A DNA stretch of 64,000 nucleotides, taken from the NCBI GenBank assembly GCA_946536145.1, contig CAMNEA010000004.1:29338-93337 (forward strand), in the 5' to 3' direction. The DNA comes from an uncultured Butyrivibrio sp. (GTDB taxonomy: Bacteria > Bacillota > Clostridia > Lachnospirales > Lachnospiraceae). Below, piece after piece: positions 9,265-17,230 of the stretch; within the stretch, counting starts at the first letter, position 1; every line of letters starts with the position of its first letter. Below the pieces are notes generated by a model. The model was not told the DNA's origin. It worked only from the letters and a program-made list of their open reading frames with translations, and ran no database searches. A program made the position numbers and the translations under genes.

Positions 9265-9294
9265 TTGACATCATCGCCTGATTGTATGTATAGT
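9265..9294 (+). promoter_or_regulatory. Sigma-A promoter of lacI-type gene
   Basis: A -35 TTGACA lies at 9265-9270 and a -10 TATAGT at 9289-9294, with an 18-base spacer. The operator-like sequence at 9301 starts 6 bases after the -10 box, over the expected transcription start. Confidence 0.7.
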
Positions 9295-9300
9295 AAAAAA

Positions 9301-9319
9301 GGTTAATCGTTTAATCAAA
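9301..9319 (+). promoter_or_regulatory. Putative LacI-family operator (autoregulation)
   Basis: GGTTAATCGTTTAATCAAA is an imperfect palindrome around a central CG, as LacI/GalR-family operators usually are. Its reverse complement reappears almost unchanged at 10621-10638 in the same position relative to a -10 TATAGT. Placement just after the promoter fits simple repression. Confidence 0.65.
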
Positions 9320-9336
9320 CTTTAGGAGCGATGATC

Positions 9337-10350
9337 ATGAATATAAAAACCATAGCCGAGCTTGTCGGGGTCAGCACCGCGACTGTCTCAAATGTAATTA
9401 ACGGCAACTATGGCAAAGTGTCACCCAAGACCAGGGAAAAGATCGAGTCCGTGATCAGAGAGACGGGCTACAAACCAAATGTTATGGCCAGGTCTCTTGT
9501 CAAGAAGTCATCAAGGCTCATAGGCCTTGTGGTTCCGTACCTCGGCAGGGATGAAGATTTTTTTACCAATCCATACAATGCGCATATGATAGCCTCGATT
9601 GAACGATACATAAGGGCGAGGGACTATTACCTTATGCTAAGATGCGTGGGAGATCCCGCACAGATCGTACCGCTTCTGTCTTCCTGGAATGTGGATGGCG
9701 CTTTTTTCCTCGGCATTTACAAGGAGGAAGTAAGGCAGATTTTAAAGCAGCTTGACATTCCGCTGGTGTTTTTTGACACCTATGCTGCGGGAGAGAAGAT
9801 AGTAAATGTGGGCATTGAGGACTACCGCGGCGGATATCTGATGGCTAGATATCTGATCGGAAAGGGACATAAAAAGCTTGCGCTTGTTACTCCCGATGTG
9901 TCATCAGAGGGTGTTATCAAGGAGAGATACAAGGGATTTACGGATGCCTGCAAGGAATCAGGCATTACATTTAAGCCCGGGAATATATATTACTCGGACT
10001 CTACCTACAAGGATGCCATGCAGATAGGGCAGGACATTGCGTTCGGCGCAGGCCAGTACACTGCTGTCGCATGCATGTCGGACATTGTTGCCTTTGGTGT
10101 GACTGAAGGTCTTAGGCAGTGCGGACTCAGGATTCCGTATGATGTTTCTGTCATGGGATTTGACAACCTTCCCGACTGCGACTTTATGACTCCTAAGCTT
10201 ACGTCCGTTGCCCAGGATTTTGAGCTTAAAGCCAGAAAGGGCGGTGATTATCTCTTCAGGATGATAGACGGCGAGAGGAATCTGGTTATTGACGACAGAC
10301 AGCCGATACGCGTAGTCGAGAGACAGTCGGTCCGTGATCTGTCAGTTTAA
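9337..10350 (+). CDS. LacI family transcriptional regulator
   Basis: A 337-residue repressor. The N-terminal helix-turn-helix is IKTIAELVGVSTATVSNVIN, followed by the hinge region and a periplasmic-binding-protein-like sugar sensor domain (IGLVVPYLGRD, then VSVMGFDNLPDCDFMTPKLT near the C-terminus). I prefer ATG 9337 because AGGAG at 9324-9328 is 8 bases from it and only 2 from ATG 9331. The effector is probably a sugar or glycoside handled by the GH31 enzyme downstream. Matching operators before this gene and before the downstream unit indicate that it controls both. A hairpin terminator follows at 10381. Confidence 0.92.
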   Translation: MNIKTIAELVGVSTATVSNVINGNYGKVSPKTREKIESVIRETGYKPNVMARSLVKKSSRLIGLVVPYLGRDEDFFTNPYNAHMIASIERYIRARDYYLMLRCVGDPAQIVPLLSSWNVDGAFFLGIYKEEVRQILKQLDIPLVFFDTYAAGEKIVNVGIEDYRGGYLMARYLIGKGHKKLALVTPDVSSEGVIKERYKGFTDACKESGITFKPGNIYYSDSTYKDAMQIGQDIAFGAGQYTAVACMSDIVAFGVTEGLRQCGLRIPYDVSVMGFDNLPDCDFMTPKLTSVAQDFELKARKGGDYLFRMIDGERNLVIDDRQPIRVVERQSVRDLSV

Positions 10351-10380
10351 AAAGTTATGTATTCTTAGATGAAATCACAG

Positions 10381-10403
10381 AAACCCGCACTGGCTGCGGG
10401 TTT
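10381..10403 (+). terminator. Hairpin terminator after lacI-type gene
   Basis: A perfect 9-bp stem AAACCCGCA / TGCGGGTTT with a 5-base loop CTGGC. The U-run is short (TTT), so termination may be partial. Confidence 0.6.
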
Positions 10404-10590
10404 CGTGAGAACATGATTCAGGAGTCAACCAAGCCTTGCGATGAAGTCGCTTTAGGATGGAACCGTCTTTTTTACTTCTCTAAGTAAAATGTTTACTAAA
10501 CCTTCTGTAAAATTTCTATAAAAATCAAATGCCTGATCGGTGCAAAATCCAGTAAATTTATTGAAATAATAGAAAAGCCTGTAAAGGGGA
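10404..10590. other. Intergenic stretch between lacI-type gene and the GH31 unit
   Basis: Together with its neighbours this is a roughly 500-base gap (10351-10851). I see no coding remnant in this part. It contains a dyad TTTACTT-CTCT-AAGTAAA at 10471-10488, followed by a GTTTAC at 10491. The function is unknown; the AT-rich sequence looks like what is left after a deletion. Confidence 0.4.
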
Positions 10591-10619
10591 TTGACCGTTT
10601 AACCTCGGCGTAATATAGT
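10591..10619 (+). promoter_or_regulatory. Sigma-A promoter of the GH31 transcription unit
   Basis: A -35 TTGACC lies at 10591-10596 and a -10 TATAGT at 10614-10619 with a 17-base spacer. The architecture mirrors the lacI promoter at 9265, including the adjacent operator. Confidence 0.7.
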
Positions 10620-10620
10620 C

Positions 10621-10638
10621 TTGATAAATCGATTAACC
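10621..10638 (+). promoter_or_regulatory. Putative LacI-family operator for the GH31 unit
   Basis: TTGATAAATCGATTAACC is the near reverse complement of the operator at 9301-9319: read on the minus strand it begins GGTTAATCG and ends TCAA, as that one does. It begins one base after the -10 box, where bound repressor would block transcription. Confidence 0.65.
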
Positions 10639-10650
10639 AATCTATACACA

Positions 10651-10810
10651 GTACTTGGAAGGTTCCTTGGCGCATGGTCAGACTACATTTTCACGAGCAT
10701 GCTCTTTGGCGACAAGCAGAGCTCCTGTCGTTGCAGTACCCATCGTGATCCTGTTTGTATGGCTGCAGAGGTTCTATGTAGAGAGGCTTTCAGGATTCGT
10801 CAAGGGATAA
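10651..10810 (+). pseudogene. Remnant of a MalG-type sugar ABC transporter permease
   Basis: Two pieces in different frames resemble the C-terminus of carbohydrate ABC permeases. Frame one reads TVLGRFLGAWSDYIFTSMLF, like the last cytoplasmic loop and membrane segment of MalG proteins (F-x-G-A-W-x-D). From 10721 a second frame reads APVVAVPIVILFVWLQRFYV and ends VKG at the TAA 10808-10810, like the family's usual ending LQRYFV...GAVKG. About 20 residues between them and all upstream sequence are missing. The natural reading is that a transporter operon was deleted, leaving its promoter-operator and the last permease codons ahead of the GH31 gene. Confidence 0.75.
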
Positions 10811-10851
10811 TAAAAGTAATAACAGCGGAGAATTTATAAGGAGCAGGTGAG

Positions 10852-13140
10852 ATGATAACAGGAGAAAAGTACAGGATAACAGTGCTTACCGACAGACTGA
10901 TAAGACTTGAGTACAGCGAGAGCGGTAAGTTTGAAGACAGGAAGAGTTTTGCGGTCGTGAACAGGGATTTTCCAAAGACTCAGGCAAAGGTAACGGAAGA
11001 TGAGAACAGCATCGCTATTGAGACAGCGGCTCTTTTGCTCACTTATGACAAAAAGCCGTTCTCATCCCAGGGACTTAGCATTGAGCTTAAGGAAACGGGC
11101 AGTAAGTGGAATTACGGGCAGGCACATGATGACTATTCAAATCTCTGGGGAACAGCCAGGACCCTCGATGAGGCTGACGGATGGATAAGGCTCGGCAAGG
11201 GTATATTTGGAAGAGGCGGATATGCAGTGCTTGACGACAGCGCCTCACAGGTATTTGACGGCGAAGAGATCTGCAACAGGAGCGATGCCGGCACAGATAT
11301 CTATTTCTTTGGCTACGGCAGGGACTACTATGGAGGGCTTTCGGACTTTTATGCCCTCTGCGGCAGGACGCCAATGATTCCAAGGTATGCCCTTGGTAAC
11401 TGGTGGAGCAGATATTATAAGTATACAGAAGAGTCCTATTTGAAGGTTCTTGAGAACTTCAGGAAAGAGGGGATCCCGCTTTCGGTTGCGGTTATCGACA
11501 TGGACTGGCACCTGACGAAGGTCGACCCAAAGTACGGTTCGGGATGGACGGGCTACACCTGGGATAAAGATCTTTTCCCTGACTACAGAAGGTTCCTTAA
11601 GTCTGTGCATGACAACAAACTTGCGGTTACACTCAACCTGCATCCCGCTGATGGTATCAGGGCCTTTGAGGATATGTATGAGGATACCGCAAAGGCAATG
11701 GGGATTGACCCTGAGAGCAAAGAGGCGGTCGAATTTGACTTTGAGGATCCTGCTTTCAGAAAGGCATATTTTGACACCGTACTGCATCCCTACGAGTCAG
11801 ACGGCGTGGATTTCTGGTGGATTGACTGGCAGCAGGGCACAGGCAAAAAGAAGGACAGCGTGGATCCGCTTATCCTCTTAAACCACTATCACTACAAGGA
11901 TCAGGAAAACCGCAATATAAGGCCGATGATCTTCTCAAGGTATGCCGGACCCGGAAGCCACAGGTATCCTATCGGATTTTCCGGAGATACGATCACGACC
12001 TGGAAGAGCCTGGCATTCCAGCCTTACTTTACAAGTACTTCGAGCAACATAGGATACGGCTGGTGGAGCCATGATATAGGTGGCCACATGCTGGGAAACA
12101 AGGATGATGACAGGCTGATCAGATGGATCGAGTACGGTGTCTTCTCACCGATAATGAGGATACATTCGAGCAACAGTCCGTTCTTTAATAAGGAGCCGTG
12201 GACGCTGCAACAGCCCTACAGGGATATTGTCAGGAAGTTCATGAAGCTCAGGCATGCGCTGATCCCGTATCTTTACACAGAGACCTACAGAGCAAGTAAA
12301 GAGGGAAGACCTCTGATAAGGCCGATGTACTATGACTGCAGCGAAAACCCTGAGAGCTATAACGTGGGAAACCAGTACATGTTTGGCGAGAGTCTTATCG
12401 CAATGGCTGTGACAGAGCCGGATGACAAAGAGCTGAGGATGGCTGCCACAAGGGGGATCATCCCAAAAGGCAGATGGATCGATATTTTCAATGCAAGAGT
12501 CTATGAGGGAGTAAAGGTCAGAAAATTCTACAGACCTTTGTCTGAGATGCCGGTTCTCATTCCTGCAGGCGGCATTGTTCCGATGTCGGCGGATGATACC
12601 GCCAACGGCTGTGAAAATCCTAAGGAGCTCAGGATCATGGTAGGCGCGGGTGCTGACGGGGAGTACGAGCTTTATGAGGATGACGGCATCAGCATGAATT
12701 ATGAAAGCGGCGCATCTGTTAAGACTGCTTTCTCTGTAAAGTATGATGCGCAGTCAAAAAAGATTGAATTTACGATCGACGCAGCAAAGGGCGATATTTC
12801 CCTGATCCCGGATGAGAGAAGTTATGTTGTTGAGTTTCTCGGAGCAACAGGGGGGAAAAATGGTGCGCAGAGCGGTATGAACGGAAAATCATTGGTATTT
12901 AAGCTGCCTAAGACGCAGGTGACACAGCCTCAGACAATTGTAATCAGCAATGTCTGCCTTGTTCAGAACGACTACAGGGAGCTTGTATTTGAGATCATCG
13001 ACAGAGCCTGGATCGCAACGACAGATAAGGAAATCATTAACAACAGGCTGATGAGCCTGTCAAGGGAGAAATTTGCCGGCTGGCTTAGATCCGCAGATAT
13101 TTCCGAGAAACTAAAGGATGCCATAGAGGAAGTTCTCTAA
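10852..13140 (+). CDS. Glycoside hydrolase family 31 enzyme (alpha-glucosidase-like)
   Basis: A 762-residue cytoplasmic enzyme (no signal peptide) with AAGGAG before the ATG at 10852. The retaining GH31 nucleophile is expected at Asp325 in DFWWIDWQQG and the acid/base at Asp379 in YPIGFSGDT, with the substrate-binding signatures IDMDWH and HDIGGH also present. The WIDWQQG form marks a branch of GH31 distinct from the classical W-x-D-M-N-E enzymes, so specificity cannot be fixed; alpha-glucoside or alpha-galactoside hydrolysis are possible. The last 70 or so residues form a helical extension after the usual C-terminal beta domain. It lies downstream of a LacI-type operator and a deleted permease, so its sugar must now enter by another route. 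Confidence 0.9.
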   Translation: MITGEKYRITVLTDRLIRLEYSESGKFEDRKSFAVVNRDFPKTQAKVTEDENSIAIETAALLLTYDKKPFSSQGLSIELKETGSKWNYGQAHDDYSNLWGTARTLDEADGWIRLGKGIFGRGGYAVLDDSASQVFDGEEICNRSDAGTDIYFFGYGRDYYGGLSDFYALCGRTPMIPRYALGNWWSRYYKYTEESYLKVLENFRKEGIPLSVAVIDMDWHLTKVDPKYGSGWTGYTWDKDLFPDYRRFLKSVHDNKLAVTLNLHPADGIRAFEDMYEDTAKAMGIDPESKEAVEFDFEDPAFRKAYFDTVLHPYESDGVDFWWIDWQQGTGKKKDSVDPLILLNHYHYKDQENRNIRPMIFSRYAGPGSHRYPIGFSGDTITTWKSLAFQPYFTSTSSNIGYGWWSHDIGGHMLGNKDDDRLIRWIEYGVFSPIMRIHSSNSPFFNKEPWTLQQPYRDIVRKFMKLRHALIPYLYTETYRASKEGRPLIRPMYYDCSENPESYNVGNQYMFGESLIAMAVTEPDDKELRMAATRGIIPKGRWIDIFNARVYEGVKVRKFYRPLSEMPVLIPAGGIVPMSADDTANGCENPKELRIMVGAGADGEYELYEDDGISMNYESGASVKTAFSVKYDAQSKKIEFTIDAAKGDISLIPDERSYVVEFLGATGGKNGAQSGMNGKSLVFKLPKTQVTQPQTIVISNVCLVQNDYRELVFEIIDRAWIATTDKEIINNRLMSLSREKFAGWLRSADISEKLKDAIEEVL

Positions 13141-13146
13141 AAAATG

Positions 13147-13175
13147 ACAGTCTTGAATTTATAATTCAAGACTGT
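13147..13175 (+). terminator. Hairpin terminator after GH31 gene
   Basis: A perfect 13-bp stem, ACAGTCTTGAATT / AATTCAAGACTGT, with a 3-base loop, followed by ATAATTTT. Probably an intrinsic terminator. Confidence 0.75.
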
Positions 13176-13211
13176 ATAATTTTGTGTATAAATGTAAAGG
13201 ATGGAAATAGT

Positions 13212-14120
13212 ATGGACGATGCCGGTATGCAAAGTGCTGCTTCATCACTTGATTCAGTAATTAAGTTTTTGGAGAAAAAAAGCTGGAGCGATATCCTGAT
13301 CTATGTCTGCATAATTCTTGTAATAATCCTCTTGTACGCCGGATTATGCCTTGGCATGATGAAGCTCAACAAGAAGGTGTTCAAAATGCTCCGCATCAAG
13401 AGAGGCAACAGCATCAGCCTTCAGTTTCTGGAGAAGGCAATTACTCTTGTGCTGATAATAGTCCTTATCGTGATTCCTCTTGGAGGTGAGACTTTTTCAA
13501 GGTCACTTCTTGGCAGTACTACCGTTGTGGCTGCAGTAGTAGGCCTTGCTGCCAATGACGTCATAAGAGATATGTTTGCGGGTCTGCAGATCAGCATATA
13601 CAAGCCGTTTGACGTGGGAACAAGACTCATGCTCGACACTGGCGAAACAGGAATAGTTGAGAAACTTACGCTAAGGCATGTGGTTCTAAGACAGATAGAT
13701 ACCACGAGGATCATAGTGCCAAACAGTAAGGCTAACACAGCAATAATTGTAAACTACAGCTATGAAGATCATGTTCCGAGAGCCATGTCACTTACGTTCT
13801 CGATCAGCTATGATTCCGACCTTGAACTTGCCAAGGAAGTAATAAGAAGGGTAATATGCAGCAATCCGCTTACACTGAACAAGGATGAATTCAGCGAGAA
13901 CAATCCGAACAGCAGATCTGTCTATTTCCTTGAACTTGCGCAGAGCGCACTTGTTCTTGGGGCAACAATCTATTACTCACACGATCTTAGGTCAGAAGTA
14001 GTAAAGGATGAGATAAACACATGTGTCTATATGGCACTTCGCAAGGCAGGAATAGAAATCCCGTACAGCTATATGAACGTTGTTGTGACGAATAATGATA
14101 AGTCCAATCCAACTGCTTAA
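13212..14120 (+). CDS. Small-conductance mechanosensitive channel (MscS family)
   Basis: A 302-residue membrane protein. I chose the ATG at 13212 with AGGA about 10 bases upstream; a TTG at 13182 is in frame but overlaps the preceding terminator region. One N-terminal segment (ILIYVCIILVIILLYAGL) is followed by a second (ITLVLIIVLIVIPLG) and the pore-lining TM3 with its Gly/Ala-rich face (VVAAVVGLAANDVIRDMFAG). The beta domain follows with YKPFDVGTRL and RIIVPNS. It opens under membrane tension to release solutes on osmotic downshock. It appears to be a single-gene unit, bounded by terminators on both sides. A second MscS paralogue is encoded at 39716. Confidence 0.9.
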   Translation: MDDAGMQSAASSLDSVIKFLEKKSWSDILIYVCIILVIILLYAGLCLGMMKLNKKVFKMLRIKRGNSISLQFLEKAITLVLIIVLIVIPLGGETFSRSLLGSTTVVAAVVGLAANDVIRDMFAGLQISIYKPFDVGTRLMLDTGETGIVEKLTLRHVVLRQIDTTRIIVPNSKANTAIIVNYSYEDHVPRAMSLTFSISYDSDLELAKEVIRRVICSNPLTLNKDEFSENNPNSRSVYFLELAQSALVLGATIYYSHDLRSEVVKDEINTCVYMALRKAGIEIPYSYMNVVVTNNDKSNPTA

Positions 14121-14140
14121 GACTAATACCGAAATCCTGA

Positions 14141-14178
14141 CCGCAGAATAGTTTTATTCTGCGGTTTATGTTTTTTTT
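14141..14178 (+). terminator. Intrinsic terminator after mscS-type gene
   Basis: A 10-bp stem CCGCAGAATA / TATTCTGCGG with a 4-base loop, followed by TTTATGTTTTTTTT. Confidence 0.85.
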
Positions 14179-14255
14179 GCAATACTGTCAAAGAAATCAT
14201 TTTTCTCGTTGATATAATAGATGTATTAAGAATAATGAAGACGGAGAATAAAGAC

Positions 14256-15137
14256 ATGCTTGGAGCAATAGAGGCAGGTGGAACAAAGATGGTGGTAGCT
14301 GTCGGGGATGAGCAGGGCAATATTTTTAAGTTCACTCAGATAAGTACAACTACACCAAAAGAGACCATGCCGCAGATCCTGGATTTTTTTAAAGGCAGCG
14401 ATATAAACGCTATAGGAATCGGGGCTTTTGGACCTGTATGTCTTGACGAAAAAGGCAGCGACTACGGCAGGATAGGAAGTTCTCCCAAACTTGAATGGGT
14501 GGGATTTTCATGGAGTGAAGCCTTTGACGGGATGAAGATTCCCGTTGCAATAGATACGGATGTGAATGTGGCAGCACTGGGAGAAGTGATCTATGGATGT
14601 GCGCAGGGGCTTTCCGATGTCATATACATCACTATAGGAACGGGAGTAGGTGTGGGCGTCTATCTCGGAGGCAGGCTCGTGCACGGAATGCTTCACCCCG
14701 AGGCCGGACACATTCTTTTAAGCAGGGCTAAGGGAGATGACTTTGAGGGGAACTGTCCGTATCACAAAAACTGCTTTGAGGGCCTTGCTGCCGGACCTGC
14801 AATAAAGATGCGCTATGGAAAAGAGGCGAAATATCTTCTTGATGATAACTATGTCTGGGAACTTGAGGCGGATTACATAGCCAAGGCGCTGATGCAGTAT
14901 ATCTGCTGCTACTCTCCAAAGAAGATAATACTTGGCGGGGGAGTCATGAACGTGGACAAGCTCTTTCCCATGATCAGGGAAAAGACACTTGAATATATGA
15001 ATGGTTATATCAGGGCCAAAGAGCTTGAAGATATAGAAAACTATATCGTGCCCGCAGGCCTTGGCGGAAGACAGGGGATAAAGGGAGCGCTCTATCTGGC
15101 AAAAACAAAACGGACTGATGGGTCGCGGACAGGGTGA
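14256..15137 (+). CDS. ROK family sugar kinase (fructokinase-like)
   Basis: A 293-residue kinase. The ATG at 14256 is preferred: GGAG at 14242-14245 is 10 bases upstream, and MLGAIEAGGTK is the normal family N-terminus; an ATG at 14235 has no ribosome binding site. It shows the ATP phosphate motif GAIEAGGTKMVVAVGD, the sugar-binding GIGAFGPV, YITIGTGVGVG and the ROK zinc site HPEAGH with CPYHKNC. This arrangement is typical of bacterial fructokinases, which also accept mannose. A -10-like TATAAT lies at 14213-14218. Its stop codon overlaps the GTG of a truncated SGNH-hydrolase gene, and the last residues (TKRTDGSRTG) may have been altered by that junction. Confidence 0.88.
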   Translation: MLGAIEAGGTKMVVAVGDEQGNIFKFTQISTTTPKETMPQILDFFKGSDINAIGIGAFGPVCLDEKGSDYGRIGSSPKLEWVGFSWSEAFDGMKIPVAIDTDVNVAALGEVIYGCAQGLSDVIYITIGTGVGVGVYLGGRLVHGMLHPEAGHILLSRAKGDDFEGNCPYHKNCFEGLAAGPAIKMRYGKEAKYLLDDNYVWELEADYIAKALMQYICCYSPKKIILGGGVMNVDKLFPMIREKTLEYMNGYIRAKELEDIENYIVPAGLGGRQGIKGALYLAKTKRTDGSRTG

Positions 15138-15382
15138 AGGCGTGGCCTGAAGCGCCTGTTGCGGCCAGACTGCGCTCTGAGAGGCTTTCGAAGGCCAATG
15201 AGATTGTGAAGGGGCTTGCTGCTGAGTTTGGATACGAGTATATTGATGTAAATGAAGGACTCGCAGATAAAGACGGCAGACTTCGCGCCGAACTTACTGT
15301 CGACGGGATCCACATGTGGCCGGAGCGCTACGAGATCGTCTTTGAGAATATGCGAAGATACCTGACGGAAAGGCAGATATGA
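15134..15382 (+). pseudogene. C-terminal fragment of an SGNH/GDSL hydrolase
   Basis: The frame from GTG 15134 encodes 82 residues. It matches the end of GDSL-type esterases: RSERLSKANEIVKGLAAEFG, YIDVNEGLADKDG, then LTVDGIHMWPERYEI, where Asp and His of D-G-I-H are the catalytic residues of block V. Blocks I-III, with the nucleophilic Ser, are absent and the upstream bases belong to the ROK gene, so it cannot be an active hydrolase. It probably arose by a deletion that joined it to the kinase gene. It is still translatable, with a 4-base overlap both with the kinase upstream and with the MATE gene downstream. Confidence 0.7.
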
Positions 15383-16740
15383 AACGGATAGACTTTGAGA
15401 AGGGATCGACACTGAGCAATATACTGGGGGCTGCGGTTCCGCTCCTCGTGGCTCAGATCATCAATCTTCTCTATAATATTGTTGACAGGATCTACATAGC
15501 GAGGATCCCGGATATCGGGACTGTTGCTCTTGGCGCGGTGGGACTGTGTTTCCCACTGGTCATTTTGACCACGGCATTTACAAATATGTTTGGAAGTGGA
15601 GGAGCACCGCTTTTTTCTATTGCCAGAGGGCAGAAGAATGATGGTAAGGCAAAAGAAATCCAGAACACATCTTTTTTTCTTATCCTGATAACTGCTGTAG
15701 CGATAATAGTGATCGGAGAGATCTTTGCAAGATCTATACTGACAGCTTTCGGTACCTCAGATGCCGCCATGGTATACGCGCTTCCTTATCTTAGGATATA
15801 CCTGCTTGGAACAGTCTTTTCCATGATATCAACAGGCATGAATCCGTTTATCACGGCACAGGGCTTCGCGGTTGTGGGAATGATAACGATCACTGTCGGT
15901 GCGATAGCCAATATCGTGCTGGATCCTGTTTTTATATTTGTGCTAGGACTTGGAAGTGAGGGAGCTGCGATCGCTACAGTGATATCACAGGCTCTTTCAG
16001 CGGCCTATGTGCTCAGATTCCTGTTTGGACCAAAATGCCTGTACAGACTGCATCTGCTTAGAAGCGACGAGGTGAAGAAGTGCGGCAGGACTGCCCGCAG
16101 CATCATAGGACTTGGCAGCGCGGCATTTATCATGCAGTTTACCAATGCCATGGTGCAGGTATCCTGCAACAATGTGCTCGCTAACGTGGGCGGAGACCTG
16201 TATGTCTCTATCATGACTATGGTCAATTCCGCAAGACAGATGATGGAGACACCGATCCTTGCAATCTCTGAGGGAGCGTCTCCTGTCATCAGCTACAACT
16301 ACGGTGCCCGCAGGTATAAGAGGATAAAGAGTTCCATTTTTATAATGTTTTTGCTTGAGTTTGGCTATACGCTTCTTGTTTGGATATTTATCAGGCTGTT
16401 CCCTGAGGCGGTCATCGGCGTGTTCAGCAGTGATAAGACAATAATGGCTGATGCGGTTCCGGCTTTTAACCTGTACTTCTCGACCTTCATCTTTATGACC
16501 TTCCAGCATGGCGGTCAGGTTGTATTTAAGTCGCTTGGGAGAAAGAAGCATGCGATCTTCTTCTCGCTCCTTCGAAAGGCCTTTATTGTCGTTCCGCTCA
16601 CCTTTATCCTGCCGTATACCTTTGGAATGGGGACGGACGGCGTGTTTGCGGCCGAACCGATAAGCAATGTCCTTGGAGGACTCGCCTGCTTTATCACAAT
16701 GCTGTTTACTGTAAAGAAGATGTTTAAAGACGGAGAATAA
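15379..16740 (+). CDS. MATE family efflux transporter
   Basis: A 453-residue protein with about 12 membrane segments in two similar halves. The N-terminus is typical for the family (LSNILGAAVPLLVAQIINLLYNIVDRIYI), with the conserved FGSGGAPLFSIARG loop and the second-half counterpart ISEGASPVISYNYGA. MATE proteins export cationic drugs or metabolites using Na+ or H+ gradients; the substrate is unknown. The ATG overlaps the SGNH fragment by 4 bases and the next gene begins 1 base after the stop, so 14256-17182 probably forms one operon. Confidence 0.92.
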   Translation: MKRIDFEKGSTLSNILGAAVPLLVAQIINLLYNIVDRIYIARIPDIGTVALGAVGLCFPLVILTTAFTNMFGSGGAPLFSIARGQKNDGKAKEIQNTSFFLILITAVAIIVIGEIFARSILTAFGTSDAAMVYALPYLRIYLLGTVFSMISTGMNPFITAQGFAVVGMITITVGAIANIVLDPVFIFVLGLGSEGAAIATVISQALSAAYVLRFLFGPKCLYRLHLLRSDEVKKCGRTARSIIGLGSAAFIMQFTNAMVQVSCNNVLANVGGDLYVSIMTMVNSARQMMETPILAISEGASPVISYNYGARRYKRIKSSIFIMFLLEFGYTLLVWIFIRLFPEAVIGVFSSDKTIMADAVPAFNLYFSTFIFMTFQHGGQVVFKSLGRKKHAIFFSLLRKAFIVVPLTFILPYTFGMGTDGVFAAEPISNVLGGLACFITMLFTVKKMFKDGE

Positions 16741-16741
16741 T

Positions 16742-17182
16742 ATGGGTGAAAACTACAGATTGACAGTCAATGATGTGGACAGACTTTTGGAGTTTTCCAA
16801 AGAGCCGGGGTTTCCCTGCAGACTTGTCAGAGAGGTCGCAGAGTTATACTGCGGAGGTGTAATGGTAAAGTCACCCTGTGTACAGACCTACGGCATATAT
16901 GATGGGGAGAAGCTGGCATCGGTCATGACGGCAACCTATGCCTATGTTTTTCCGCATGAGGACTCTCCAGGTGGGAGGATATGCCATATATCAGGAACAT
17001 TTACTGCTGATGAATTCAGGCATAAAGGATATGCGACAGTGCTGCTTAATGCAATTGAACGCGATGCCAGAGGCTGGAGCGCAGATTATCTGTGCTGCGA
17101 TTCAAGTGCCGATGGATTTTATAAAAACAGTGGATTTATAGGAGCTCCTGAAAATGAGAGCCGCCTTTGGAAGCCGCTTTGA
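16742..17182 (+). CDS. GNAT family N-acetyltransferase
   Basis: A 146-residue single-domain acetyltransferase. The acetyl-CoA site is in GTFTADEFRHKGYATVLLNA (about residues 87-106), with the R-x-K-G-Y-A loop, and the C-terminus has the usual FYKNSGFIGAP turn. Substrate unknown. It begins one base after the MATE stop codon, which suggests co-transcription with the exporter. Confidence 0.85.
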   Translation: MGENYRLTVNDVDRLLEFSKEPGFPCRLVREVAELYCGGVMVKSPCVQTYGIYDGEKLASVMTATYAYVFPHEDSPGGRICHISGTFTADEFRHKGYATVLLNAIERDARGWSADYLCCDSSADGFYKNSGFIGAPENESRLWKPL

Positions 17183-17230
17183 ATTGTTGTTTAATATGAT
17201 AGCATCAATCAGATAAGGAGGATTCATCTT

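Noticed and set aside
10621..10839. 72-residue intact small protein starting at TTG 10621
   Set aside because: The frame begins inside the operator, lacks a ribosome binding site, and only its middle part resembles a permease; the rest of the permease signal is in another frame, so it is a remnant.
11245..11787. 180-residue minus-strand open frame in the GH31 gene
   Set aside because: It is antisense to catalytic-domain sequence with clear GH31 motifs and has no start context.
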